Shown here: in pieces, positions 26,656 to 35,669 of the stretch
Numbering within the stretch: position 1 is the stretch's first letter
Layout: every line of letters starts with the position of its first letter
Source: Methylobacter sp.
Lineage (GTDB): Bacteria > Pseudomonadota > Gammaproteobacteria > Methylococcales > Methylomonadaceae
Assembly: GCA_002928495.1 (NCBI GenBank)
Contig: PERF01000007.1
Location: forward strand, 1-39,342
Length of the DNA: 39,342 nt
Direction: 5' to 3'
The notes under the pieces: model-generated
Databases searched by the model: none
The model's input: the letters and a program-made list of their open reading frames with translations, nothing else
Told to the model about the DNA's origin: nothing
Made by a program: the position numbers and the translations under genes

Positions 26656-26951
26656 GGACTCCTCCTTCCAAAGCGATCAAATCAAGATATCTTGGACAAA
26701 ACCCGAGATTTTCTTTCCGCTTTCTCAATGACCGGAGTTTAGAAATACCCACAGACTAGACTTTCATTACCCCAGCTTTTCTGTGCTTTTGATCTAAATT
26801 CAGTTTAGCAAATAGATGGAAGAAATTACTATAGTTTCTTAAAGATTTATACTATATTTCTTAATAAGAAACAATTGGGACGCTTAAGAGTCGCCCAATC
26901 ACCCTGAAAAGCCATATAAACTATTGATTTACTTTATATAGTTATAAAACC
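26656..26951 (-). promoter_or_regulatory. AT-rich leader and promoter region of the TonB receptor
   Basis: This 296-base gap holds a -35/-10 pair on the minus strand, TTGTTT (26869-26874) and TATAAA (26846-26851), 17 bases apart, and hence an untranslated leader of nearly 190 bases. The near-palindrome tttcttaataagaaa (26857-26871) spans the spacer and -35. A direct repeat, actatagtttcttaa (26828-26842) and actatatttcttaa (26851-26864), brackets the -10. These are plausible operators. I see no coding frame. Confidence 0.5.
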
Positions 26952-28019
26952 TCAGCCACTTAAAATTTCATCCACCAGATGTTTAATATCCAAATCCATG
27001 CGCGCAATCACTTGCTTGGCAATGTCGTCGATTCTGTGACTGAACATGGTTTGAACGGCAGCCAGCAAATCATCGCGGTTGCTGACCCAGACCATCAATT
27101 TGGAATCGATTTGAAATTTATCGTAGTGGCAGATAAAGCTTCGGGTGGATATGGTCGGCACACCCAGTAAACAGGCTTCGGTATTCATGGTGCCGCCGCC
27201 GCCGATAAATAGATCGGTGAACGCCAACAGGTGTTGAATGATGATTTTTTCCTGCAGCACCGTCGCAAAAGGAAATAAATCCACGAGATAGCTGCTTTCG
27301 TATCGGGGGATAATGACGATATTAGCCTGGGTGAGTTGATGAATATCCTCTAGCGCATCATAAAGCAGCGAATAGTGTTTATCGACATAACTGGCTTTGT
27401 ATTCTTCTTCCCTGACCACGATTAACGGCTTGCTGAAATCCAGATGATAAGGTGCCAGTACTTGTTTGGCGTATTCTAAGTCCGGCACAAAATCCTTGAG
27501 CCAAATGTACGGATCGATAAAGTTATATTCCCTGACCTGATGCGGCTCTAAAGAAAATCGGGTGAATATTTCGTCAGGAACCACAAAAGGTTTAAAGGCT
27601 TTACTGGATAACGGCAAGGTTAATCGGGCCTGCGGCAATGCCTTCATGAAATTGGTGCTGAAATCCGATAACGGAATATCATAAAAGTTGATGATCGGTA
27701 TACCCAATCCAAAGGCCACGCGATTGGCATCGACGCTACACAAACAAACCAACCGGTTGATATTATAAGCCGATACGAATTCGATTAAGGATAACTGGCG
27801 GTCAATTGACGCCTTTAGTTTATCGCTTAACTGACTACCGCCGAAACCGCCACGGTTGATGTAATCAATATCATATAAATCCAGTAAGTCGGTTATTTCC
27901 TCATAACCTTCACTGGAACGCGCGGTTATTAATAATTGCCTTCCGCGCGCTTTGATTTCATCGATCATGGGCTTAAAAAACAGCACCGATTTAGGTGTTA
28001 CAAAATCAAACCAAATCAT
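26952..28019 (-). CDS. DUF354 family protein, GT-B-like fold
   Basis: This 355-residue protein matches DUF354, a group related in fold to UDP-N-acetylglucosamine 2-epimerases and GT-B glycosyltransferases. It opens with MIWFDFVTPKSVLFFKPMIDEIKARGRQLLITARSS, has GIPIINFYDIPLS near 128-140, and a sugar-nucleotide-type C-terminal site FTDLFIGGGGTMNTEACLLGVPTIST near 276-302. The reaction is not known for the family. Here it ends a long minus-strand glycan cluster and is separated from the preceding AsnB gene by 23 bases. Base composition is AT-rich like the adjacent AsnB gene. Confidence 0.75.
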   Translation of the reverse strand: MIWFDFVTPKSVLFFKPMIDEIKARGRQLLITARSSEGYEEITDLLDLYDIDYINRGGFGGSQLSDKLKASIDRQLSLIEFVSAYNINRLVCLCSVDANRVAFGLGIPIINFYDIPLSDFSTNFMKALPQARLTLPLSSKAFKPFVVPDEIFTRFSLEPHQVREYNFIDPYIWLKDFVPDLEYAKQVLAPYHLDFSKPLIVVREEEYKASYVDKHYSLLYDALEDIHQLTQANIVIIPRYESSYLVDLFPFATVLQEKIIIQHLLAFTDLFIGGGGTMNTEACLLGVPTISTRSFICHYDKFQIDSKLMVWVSNRDDLLAAVQTMFSHRIDDIAKQVIARMDLDIKHLVDEILSG

Positions 28020-28042
28020 ATTATTATTTTTATATTAACTAT

Positions 28043-29800
28043 TTATAGATAAAGCTTTTCATACCATCGGGCGAATAAAAACAGCGAATAAACATGCTGT
28101 TTAAACCGCTTGGCTTTACCTTCTAAATAAAGGAATTCGATAAATTCATCGGAAAATAACATAAGCTCTCGATTTACCCGGCGAATCGTTGCCAGGATTT
28201 CATCCTGGTAATAATCGTAAAGCCATTCAATAAACGGAGAGCTAAACCCTTTTTTTCTTCTATTAACAATCTCTTTCGAAAGATATTTTAAAGCCACTTG
28301 TTTTAATAAATATTTATTGGTATTGCCTTTTTTAATCGTATCATCAACCCCCAACAAATATTCCACTAACCGGTAATCGAGAAAAGGCGTTCTGATCTCC
28401 AACGAATGTGCCATGGACATTCTATCAATTTTAGACATTAAAACTTCAGCAATCCAGATTTTAAAGTCAATATACGTCAACCAGCGCGCCTTTGAGGCAT
28501 AAGGCGATTGGTATTCTGATAATTTAGGAATAACCTCACCTTTAAAGAGAATATTCAGTTGTTCCTGCGTGTACGTTTCGCCGGTTGAGAAAAATAGCTC
28601 CCGGTTGTTAAACAACCGGTTTTTAATAGCCCATTCTCTGCTCAAATTATAGGCACCGGGGTCTTCGGGCAGGCTGGAATAAGCGTTGAGTAAATTAAAA
28701 TAATTATCATAGCCTAAAAATATCTCGTCACTACCCTCACCGCTTAAAGCAACTTTTATATTTTGATTGTGGATATAACCGGAGAGTAAAAATAACGGAA
28801 TCGATGCCGAATCCGCCATAGGCTCATCCAGATAATCTAAAATTTGTTCAAAGCTATGAATATAATCGTTTATGCCTATGCGTAATTCGTGGTGTTGAGT
28901 GCCGATTTCCTGCGCGGTTTGTTTGGCTAAAGCCAGCTCGCAGTAATGGTTATGGTCGTCGTAGCCGATGCTGAAACTATTGATTTTACGGTCGCTATGT
29001 TCGCTATAAAGCCTGGCGGTCATGGCCGAATCCAAACCGCCGGACAGCAGCACCGCCACTTCTTCATCCCCCACCAGCCGTGCTTCAACCGCCTGATTGA
29101 GTAACCCGTCTATGGTTTGAATGGCTAGCGCCTCGCTGTCGCCGTGATAGGGAATATTGGTAATATCGTAATAACAGGTGACATCAAAAATATCGGCAGT
29201 AACCGTGAGCGCATGGCCCGGCGGTAATTTATGGATGTCCTGAAAAAATGTTTGCGCATGAATGGGTGCCTGAAACGCCAGATATTGCTGCAAGGCAAGC
29301 CGGTTAAGCGGCGGACGGAATTTGAGCTGCGCCAAAATTGCTTTGATTTCACTGGCGAAAATAAATTTTCCGCCGGCATGGTAATAATAAAACGGCTTTT
29401 TGCCGTAGCGGTCTCGGGCGCAAAAAAACAAATCCTTGGCGGCATCGTAAATGCAAAACGCGAACATACCGTTAAGCCGGTTTAAAAACCCGGTGCCGTA
29501 TTTTAAATACAACCGCAAAATTACTTCCGTGTCCCCGCGCGTGCGGCATTCAAAATTTTCCGCCTTAATGATGTCGCGGTAGTTATAAATTTCACCGTTA
29601 AACACGATGCTGACATCATCCATTTGCATGGGCTGGTTGGCAAGCTCGCGCGAATCAATGATGGCAAGCCGGGTATGGCCTAGGAAATTTGAGCGATGCT
29701 TAAAATAATCCTGATGGTCCGGCCCACGATGTTTAAGCAGGCCCAACAACGAATCAATAGAGGTTTCCGGCAAGCAATTACCGCCAACAATGCCGCACAT
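28043..29800 (-). CDS. asnB: Asparagine synthase-like amidotransferase (copy 1)
   Basis: This 585-residue AsnB-type enzyme begins MCGIVGG, so after Met removal Cys1 is the class-2 glutaminase nucleophile. The N domain (1-200) has RGPDHQDYF, FNGEIYNYRD and RDRYGKKPFYYY; the synthetase domain (about 225-560) has the ATP pyrophosphatase loop VLLSGGLDSA near 256-265, EGSDEIFLGY and KIDRMSMAHSLEIRTPFLDYRLVEYL. The preferred start is ATG 29800; a TTG two codons upstream would displace the Cys from residue 2. It is in a glycan cluster, so the product may be a sugar amide or modified peptide; free asparagine synthesis is less likely. Confidence 0.88.
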   Translation of the reverse strand: MCGIVGGNCLPETSIDSLLGLLKHRGPDHQDYFKHRSNFLGHTRLAIIDSRELANQPMQMDDVSIVFNGEIYNYRDIIKAENFECRTRGDTEVILRLYLKYGTGFLNRLNGMFAFCIYDAAKDLFFCARDRYGKKPFYYYHAGGKFIFASEIKAILAQLKFRPPLNRLALQQYLAFQAPIHAQTFFQDIHKLPPGHALTVTADIFDVTCYYDITNIPYHGDSEALAIQTIDGLLNQAVEARLVGDEEVAVLLSGGLDSAMTARLYSEHSDRKINSFSIGYDDHNHYCELALAKQTAQEIGTQHHELRIGINDYIHSFEQILDYLDEPMADSASIPLFLLSGYIHNQNIKVALSGEGSDEIFLGYDNYFNLLNAYSSLPEDPGAYNLSREWAIKNRLFNNRELFFSTGETYTQEQLNILFKGEVIPKLSEYQSPYASKARWLTYIDFKIWIAEVLMSKIDRMSMAHSLEIRTPFLDYRLVEYLLGVDDTIKKGNTNKYLLKQVALKYLSKEIVNRRKKGFSSPFIEWLYDYYQDEILATIRRVNRELMLFSDEFIEFLYLEGKAKRFKQHVYSLFLFARWYEKLYL

Positions 29801-29983
29801 TAACAATGGCTTCCAAACTGTGAATATTGCAAATCGGGTATGTTAACAACTGTTCAATCAGTGTGTCTTGGAGTTAAGCATAGACGCTTATTGGAAAAGC
29901 TTTATTAGTTTTTAGAACGCATAGTTTCTAACCACATCTTAAAATACAGCCTACGCCGAATTGCAGCTGGCCACAGGCCTGAA
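29801..29983. other. Intergenic AT-rich gap within the glycan cluster
   Basis: This gap is longer than the others in the cluster and may hold a promoter for the AsnB and DUF354 genes, but I find no clear -10/-35 pair or terminator. Confidence 0.3.
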
Positions 29984-31113
29984 TCATTGATACAAGCTTG
30001 CCAACAAGCTTTGATATTGGGCACAGGTATTTTTCACATCAAAGCCACCGGCGTCCCGTTTTTGCTGATTTTTTAACCTGGCCAATGCCGGCGTATCGGT
30101 TAAAAAATGCAGCATCTTTGCTGCCAACGCTTCAACATCATTGATTGCTACCAGATTGCCGTAGTCTTTTAAAATCTCTTCGTGGCCGGTATAGCGGCTG
30201 GCGATTACGCCGGCGCCGCAATACAGGGCTTCCAAGACCGCATTGGAAAATCCTTCGTTTAGCGATGGAAATACAAATAAATCCGCCACCGATAGATACG
30301 CGTAAGGTTCGTTGAGTTTGCCCAATAAATGCAGCCTTTGGGATATTCCCAAGGCATTCGCCAGTTCGATTAATTCCTGGCGCTGGGGGCCATCACCGAT
30401 AATGGCTAAATCGTGAGGCACTTGGCCGGCAATTCGGGCAAACGCTTTAAATAATACCGGTAAGCCTTTTTGCGGATGCAACCGGCTGCAATTTAATAAA
30501 AACGGCTGGGTTATCTCTACCGGTTGCTGTTTATATAACTCGATACCGGCAAAATCCAGGCCGGTATAAATAACATGAATTCCGGCATGATCAAGCCTTT
30601 GCCGTAACTCGGATGCGATTAGTCGATTCACGCAGATTATGGCATCCGCCGATGGATAATAGTGTGCGATATTGTCGTAATAAAATTCGGGCGGCAATAA
30701 GTGGGTTTTAGGAAAGTTTTGGTAATGATTCAGCGATACCCGGCAAGACAATACTTTTTTGCCGGTAAATTCGCCTGCATTAATAAAATATTACTGTAAT
30801 CCTCAAAACTGAGGGCAATATCAGCTGATATTCCGTTGAATACCGTATTCAATTGTTGCAGCCGGTAATTAAATAATTTTAATCCGGTTTCATAATCTTT
30901 TTGATCGATTAGCAAGAGGGTTATCAACTTAACCTCAATATTTGGATTAAGCGAATACCGGATTTCCTTATCGTCTTCTAGCAAAACGATTATGACCTTG
31001 CGATAGTTAATTTGATCATTCGCCAGCGCGGCCACATTTTTTTGCACGCCGCCAATATCCAGATTATGGGTCAAAATTAACAGTGTTTGCCTGTTTGCGC
31101 TTGCAGCAACCAT
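29984..31113 (-). pseudogene. GT4 glycosyltransferase split by a frameshift
   Basis: Two overlapping frames make one GT4 enzyme. The upstream frame (30730-31113) carries the GT4 N-terminus (LLILTHNLDIGGVQKNVAALAN) and ends shortly after NLPAKKYC. The downstream frame (29984-30751) carries the nucleotide-sugar half: YTGLDF, LLNCSRLHPQKGLPVLFKAF, AIIGDGPQRQELI, FPSLNEGFSNAVLEALYCGAGVIAS. At the junction (30755-30760) a run of six A in the coding strand would need a seventh to read AKKVLSCRVSL continuously. The gene is therefore probably intact apart from one base. This could be a real knock-out mutation, phase variation by slippage, or a sequencing error in the A-run; sequence alone cannot decide. 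Confidence 0.75.
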
Positions 31114-31122
31114 ATTGCCCGC

Positions 31123-31857
31123 TTAGTTTTTGTAGCAACAAGCATAGATCTCGGCGCAATATTCATTAAAGTGCACCGATAACGCATTCATCGCGCGATG
31201 AAACGCATTGGAAAACTCCGCCAACTGGCTGTCGGTCAACGGCTTAAATTGAATACCCTCGAAAACCTCCATTGCCAAACCGGCATTGTTAAGATCCCGG
31301 CTTAGGCTTTGCATGTCGTAAACGCGTAAGTGGCCGGATGATAAATCGTTGGCGTTCAGTTCATACGGCGAAGCCAGCATGCCCATTTGCACGCCTAGCA
31401 ACCGGTGCACGCTTTGGGCGTTGGGCACGATGATGTGGATGCGGCCGTCCTCGGCCAGCCATGTGGACACTGTTTTCAATAGGGGTACCGGGTCAACCAC
31501 ATGTTCCAGGCTATCGGTCATGATGATGTCGGAAAAGCGCCGCTCCGGCCGATAGTCTTCCCAGTTTGCCTGAATAAACGTTGCCGCTGATAACGCGGCA
31601 TCGGTTTCAATTTGCCGGAAAAATTTATCCTGCTTATCGACTATGGTCAGGTTTTCGGACCAACGCACTAAAACGGAAGATGTGCCGGATTCGTCGGAAC
31701 CGAGTTCCAACACATCGCGCCCGTTAAAATAGCGGTTGATTTTTTCGTAGCCGTACAATTTGGTCTTTAAATAAGACTGGTAGCTTGGCTTGGCGGAAGC
31801 TTCAATGTGTTGATTTATAATCTGTGCAAGCACACGTTCTCTTTCTGTAGCGTTCAT
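31123..31857 (-). CDS. Class I SAM-dependent methyltransferase
   Basis: This 244-residue methyltransferase has motif I DVLELGSDESG (~47-57, a weak variant of ExGxGxG), an acidic LTIVDK end to strand 2, the DIIMTDSLEHVVDPVPLL segment near 110-127 (motif for substrate-side Asp and aromatic residues) and DGRIHIIVPNA. It probably methylates a sugar or lipid carrier intermediate in the same cluster. The ATG overlaps the stop of the upstream GT4 gene (ATGA), and the frameshifted GT4 starts 9 bases after its stop, so all belong to one transcript. Confidence 0.8.
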   Translation of the reverse strand: MNATERERVLAQIINQHIEASAKPSYQSYLKTKLYGYEKINRYFNGRDVLELGSDESGTSSVLVRWSENLTIVDKQDKFFRQIETDAALSAATFIQANWEDYRPERRFSDIIMTDSLEHVVDPVPLLKTVSTWLAEDGRIHIIVPNAQSVHRLLGVQMGMLASPYELNANDLSSGHLRVYDMQSLSRDLNNAGLAMEVFEGIQFKPLTDSQLAEFSNAFHRAMNALSVHFNEYCAEIYACCYKN

Positions 31858-32960
31858 TTGGTTTTACCGATAATGCTGTCAATGACTGCAGCCAGGGCTA
31901 GGCTGGCGTGGTGGCTATCATGGGGTGTTACCGTATTGCCGGCATTATTCACCAGATTCCTGGTGTGCCCGGCATTAGCCAAAGCCTGCTCAATACAGCG
32001 GATGGCGTCGGCTTCATCAGCTTTTTCAAACAGTAAGCCGTTGTATCCGGAGGTGATTAACTCCCGGATAGCCGGAATTTTCGGCGCCACCACCAGCGTG
32101 CCCGCCGCCATGGCTTCCAACACCGCATTCGGCTGACCTTCATAGTGCGACGCGGTCAGCAACAAGGCCGCATGCTGCAGCAGCGCCGGAATATCGTCCC
32201 GGTACCCCGGAAAACATACCTTACCGGCTATGCCCAAGTGTTCTGTTAAAGCTAGTAAACTTTCGTATTCAGGCCCTTTGCCGACAATACACAGCCGGGC
32301 ATCGGCTTTAAGCTTGGCAAAAAGCCGCACAATAAAAGCCAGATTTTTTTGTTTGACCAGACGGGCAATCACCAAAATGACCGGGCCGGCCGCAAAAAAC
32401 GGCTCCAAGCCCTGGGGCGGCAAGTGGTTTTGAGCGAATTTTTGCAGATCGACGGGATTGGGCAGGCGCTGGATTTTCGCTGCCGGAATTGCAAACGCTT
32501 GCACCAAATCCGCCTTAACGGCATCCGACACGCATACGATCTTATCGGCGTGCTGGTAACAAAAGTGCACCAACTCCCGGTTTATGGCCGGCAAGTCAAA
32601 GCGCTCCAGTTCCCGGCTTAATTGATTGCGCACCGACAGCAAGACCGGCTTTTGCGCCAGCTTGGCCGCCAGCACGCACACATAGTTAACCCAAAAATCG
32701 CTGAAGCCTATGATTAAATCGGCGGCTTTGGCGGCTTCCGTGAGCTTATGCAGAATCAAAAACCCGTTCTCGGTCAGTTTTTGTTCCGGGCTAAGCACGA
32801 ATTCAATCTCGGCGTGTTCCGGCAAACGGTAATCGGCAATGTGTTTTAACACCATGACTTTAATCACATAGCGGCCCGATAGGCTTTCCACATATTGCAG
32901 CAACACGTTTTCCGCGCCGCCTTTGCTTAAGGTATCGATGACGAAAACCAGGCTGGGCAT
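31854..32960 (-). CDS. GT4 family glycosyltransferase
   Basis: This protein of about 368 residues is a two-domain GT-B fold enzyme: an N-domain (LVFVIDTLSKGGAENVLLQYVESL), a linker LPNPVDLQKFAQN, then the GT4 C-domain with VILVIARLVKQKNLAFIVRLFAKL, ARLCIVGKGPEYESLLAL and TASHYEGQPNAVLEAMAAGTLVVAPKIPAIRELI (the ExxxxxxxE nucleotide-sugar motif). The ATG at 32960, with ggtggga upstream, is preferred over a GTG at 32975. It is closely linked to the small protein gene before it and overlaps the methyltransferase after it. The sugar donor is unknown. Confidence 0.88.
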   Translation of the reverse strand: MPSLVFVIDTLSKGGAENVLLQYVESLSGRYVIKVMVLKHIADYRLPEHAEIEFVLSPEQKLTENGFLILHKLTEAAKAADLIIGFSDFWVNYVCVLAAKLAQKPVLLSVRNQLSRELERFDLPAINRELVHFCYQHADKIVCVSDAVKADLVQAFAIPAAKIQRLPNPVDLQKFAQNHLPPQGLEPFFAAGPVILVIARLVKQKNLAFIVRLFAKLKADARLCIVGKGPEYESLLALTEHLGIAGKVCFPGYRDDIPALLQHAALLLTASHYEGQPNAVLEAMAAGTLVVAPKIPAIRELITSGYNGLLFEKADEADAIRCIEQALANAGHTRNLVNNAGNTVTPHDSHHASLALAAVIDSIIGKTK

Positions 32961-32977
32961 GGCTTGTAATCCCACCG

Positions 32978-33268
32978 TTAAATAAAATCGGTGCGGAAGC
33001 TGTAGGTTTTACCGGCTTGATTCGGGTCGGAGTTATCAGTGGCGGAAAAAATCAAGCCGTTATCCTCAATCCGATAACGCCCTTTCCCCCACTGCTCTAT
33101 GGCGTATCTAGGAGCATTGGGCCAGCCCACCGGCAAGCCGTTTTCATAGAGCATAAATTTTAAAGGGTCACCCAGGCTATCGTCCCAATCGCTTAAGTCA
33201 ACACGCCAGGCGTGGCCGTTGAGCGCTGTAAACGGTTTATCCAAATTGACTAAAACAGTACCGCGCAT
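32978..33268 (-). CDS. Small protein with the DNSDPN-type sugar-enzyme domain
   Basis: This protein of about 96 residues has the pattern HAWRVDLSDWDDSLGDPLKFMLYENGLPVG...YRIEDNGLIFSATDNSDPNQAGKTYSF. Such a segment is familiar to me as an extra C-terminal domain on glycosyltransferases and methyltransferases of surface-glycan loci, though its function is unknown. Here it stands apart and overlaps the end of the preceding methyltransferase gene by 32 bases in another frame. It may be a real small gene started at ATG 33268 or the tail of the methyltransferase separated by a frameshift. The upstream extension to 33355 lies inside the methyltransferase gene and is unlikely. Confidence 0.6.
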   Translation of the reverse strand: MRGTVLVNLDKPFTALNGHAWRVDLSDWDDSLGDPLKFMLYENGLPVGWPNAPRYAIEQWGKGRYRIEDNGLIFSATDNSDPNQAGKTYSFRTDFI

Positions 33269-34130
33269 TAGCTTGCACCCAATAATTTTGCGCGCCGGGT
33301 TTAGCGAACAGATATTCGGTATTGCCTTCGCCTGCTTTGATATTGAGTAATTCAAGATTCAACCGCTGTTGCGCAAACGCTACGGTTTCTTGATTGCCTG
33401 CAAAATCCATAGGATAGCCGCCCAGCCAATCCTTAACATCGTGCCAATACGACATGCCGCGGGATTTTTTATACTCAAGAATGTATTTAAACGGATTTTT
33501 GCGTTTTTTAAGCGATCTTTTAATGGTTTCATCCCAGGCATAACACCACACCATCCACCGTTTCATCAGTGGATTGGCGCTGTTGTACCGGCGTTTTACG
33601 GTAAGCCAATATTCGGCAGGCGGATCGACATACATGTCTTTAGAGTACAAGGCGATATAAAACACGCTTTCATCGTGTAATAAACCGGCCGCGTTTTCGA
33701 CAGCCTGCCACATGGCGCCGGTGTGATGTAACACGCCCCAACTATAGACAATATCGGCTTTGGGCAAGGTTGCTAAAAAATTGGCATCCAATACCGAACC
33801 TTGAAGAATTTGCCAGTTTTCCGGGCTGCCGGAGAATGCGTGCAATTTTTGCGTGGTAGTGACCGAGTTGCCATCCAAATCAAAACTGATCACCCGCTCC
33901 GCGCCTGCCCGCCACGCCGCCAGCGAATGCAAGCCGCTGCCGCAGCCTACATCCAAAAAAGTTTTGCCGTTAAGATCGGTAAGTTTTAAAAAATTTAACA
34001 GGTGCTGTTGTGAAATCCGCACGCGTTCTTCGGAAAAATTTTTCGCAATGTAATCGGCCCAGTTGGCGCCGAAATCAAATTGCATGGCGTTTGGGTCGCC
34101 AGGCTGTGTTTGCAGTGGGGTGTTGGTCAT
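33237..34130 (-). CDS. Class I SAM-dependent methyltransferase
   Basis: This 297-residue methyltransferase has motif I TFLDVGCGSGLHSLAAWRAGA (~55-75), acidic motif VISFDLDGNS, ADIVYSWGVLHHTGAMWQAVENAAGLL near 125-150 and a large basic/aromatic region (~175-240) that probably forms the substrate pocket. VLHHTGAM is typical of methyltransferases acting on sugars or small acceptors. The ATG stands 7 bases after the stop of the GT4 gene, and its C-terminal end overlaps the small DNSDPN protein gene. It may be C-terminally clipped relative to fused homologues. Confidence 0.82.
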   Translation of the reverse strand: MTNTPLQTQPGDPNAMQFDFGANWADYIAKNFSEERVRISQQHLLNFLKLTDLNGKTFLDVGCGSGLHSLAAWRAGAERVISFDLDGNSVTTTQKLHAFSGSPENWQILQGSVLDANFLATLPKADIVYSWGVLHHTGAMWQAVENAAGLLHDESVFYIALYSKDMYVDPPAEYWLTVKRRYNSANPLMKRWMVWCYAWDETIKRSLKKRKNPFKYILEYKKSRGMSYWHDVKDWLGGYPMDFAGNQETVAFAQQRLNLELLNIKAGEGNTEYLFAKPGAQNYWVQANARYCFSQFG

Positions 34131-34137
34131 TTCGGCC

Positions 34138-35556
34138 TTAATTAGTTAAGTTATAAATCGACAGGGTTTCCCGCACCATGCGGTCGCTGTCGAACCGGTT
34201 TTGAATAAACGCGGGGCCGGCCTCGGCCATGCGTTGCCGTAACGCTGGGTCTTCAAGCAAGGCCGTCACCGACGCTTCCAGCCGATCCACATCGCCCACC
34301 TCGACCAGAAAACCGGTTTCGCCGTCCGCTACCGCATCAGCGGCCCCGCCGGCTTGGGTCGAAACCACGGGGCAGCCCAGCCATTGGGCTTCCAACAGTA
34401 CGTTGGGCGTGCCTTCTTGACGGGAACAGAGTAATTTTAAGGTTGCCGCAGAGAAAATGGTTGCTACATCCGAGCGCCGGCCTAATAGAAACACGGAAGC
34501 ATCCAAACCATTCTCGGCAATAAAAGTTCTCACTGCATGCTCCAAGGGCCCTACGCCGGCGATAACGGCCACCACGGGAAGCCGGCGGCCGATCAGCCGT
34601 TTGATCACTTGCAAAAAAACCAAGGGCTGTTTTTCTTCGGATAATCTGAACACGCCGGCAATAATCGCCGCGCCGCCGGGAATTCCCACGGCCTCTCTAA
34701 AATCGGCAATTTGCTCTTCACCGGCTCTAGCCAGTCCTTGATAGTCAACGCCGTTCAACACCACCGAGAACCTGCTTTCCGGTAATCCCAACCAGTTTGC
34801 ATAATCCTCGGCGCCGGCGCGTGAATTATTAATGAAACGCACCTTAGGGCTTTGCGCCAACTTTGAGTATAAAACCTCAAAATACGGGTCGTTAAGATAG
34901 GGAAAATGGCTTGGGTTGACGTTACGCGTACTCAAAACAATTAACGGGATGTTGGCGAATATCGCGGCTACCCCGCCCCAGATATTGGAATGATCCAGCC
35001 ACGTATGCAAAATATCCGGTGGCTGGGTAAGCAGCTCGCCCAAAACATCGATACAGAAGGTACGAAACTCATGCGGGATGCTTGCTAAACAGGCTTCACC
35101 CCCCGGGAGCTGGTTAACTGCGGTTTCAAATTCCGGATTAAATTGCTTGCCGGCCACACGGATCGGCACCCCGGCAGCATGCAGAAGCTCGACATAATGG
35201 CCGTGTTCGGCGGCGGGCGGATAAATCAGCAAAACCGTCACCTCGTAACCCCGCTTATGCATGCCGATGACACAGTTACACAACTGCCGCTCGGCGCCGC
35301 CGGATTGCAGGCTGCCGATTAAATGCAGCACTTTGGGCCGGGCCGGCAAAGGCAAGAGCGTATCCCGCTTGCTGTTTTCCAGGCCCGGAAGCAAAAACTC
35401 CGACCGTGCCAACCAACGTTGCTTGAGCTGTTCCGGCGTGGGCGGGTTAGTCAGGCTGAAGTGGCGCTTGAGTTTTCCCCGGATTTTACGGACATAGCTT
35501 AGGATAGGCGATTTTTTACGCCGGTTTTCATAAAACCAATGTGTGTAGGCTCCCAT
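34138..35556 (-). CDS. GT4 family glycosyltransferase
   Basis: This 472-residue enzyme has a basic N-terminal extension (about 65 residues), then the GT-B N-domain (VLHLIGSLQSGGAERQLCNCVIGMHKRGYEVTVLLI) and a GT4 C-domain with VFRLSEEKQPLVFLQVIKRL, VIAGVGPLEHAVRTFI, FLLGRRSDVATIFSAA and SRQEGTPNVLLEAQWLGCPVVSTQAGGAADAV. The EGTPNVLLE segment is the Glu-rich donor motif. Length is over the common 370-420 because of the extension. The ATG lacks a strong binding site. It heads the block of genes after the second AsnB gene. Confidence 0.88.
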   Translation of the reverse strand: MGAYTHWFYENRRKKSPILSYVRKIRGKLKRHFSLTNPPTPEQLKQRWLARSEFLLPGLENSKRDTLLPLPARPKVLHLIGSLQSGGAERQLCNCVIGMHKRGYEVTVLLIYPPAAEHGHYVELLHAAGVPIRVAGKQFNPEFETAVNQLPGGEACLASIPHEFRTFCIDVLGELLTQPPDILHTWLDHSNIWGGVAAIFANIPLIVLSTRNVNPSHFPYLNDPYFEVLYSKLAQSPKVRFINNSRAGAEDYANWLGLPESRFSVVLNGVDYQGLARAGEEQIADFREAVGIPGGAAIIAGVFRLSEEKQPLVFLQVIKRLIGRRLPVVAVIAGVGPLEHAVRTFIAENGLDASVFLLGRRSDVATIFSAATLKLLCSRQEGTPNVLLEAQWLGCPVVSTQAGGAADAVADGETGFLVEVGDVDRLEASVTALLEDPALRQRMAEAGPAFIQNRFDSDRMVRETLSIYNLTN

Positions 35557-35669
35557 TACGACATCTCAGAGGGCAGTTTTTTTAAATGGAGGTTTTCATT
35601 CGAATCAATCAACGCCTTCGTTCCCACTTTAACCCGGAAGCTCAAGCACGCCGGGGATAAACACTAGCT

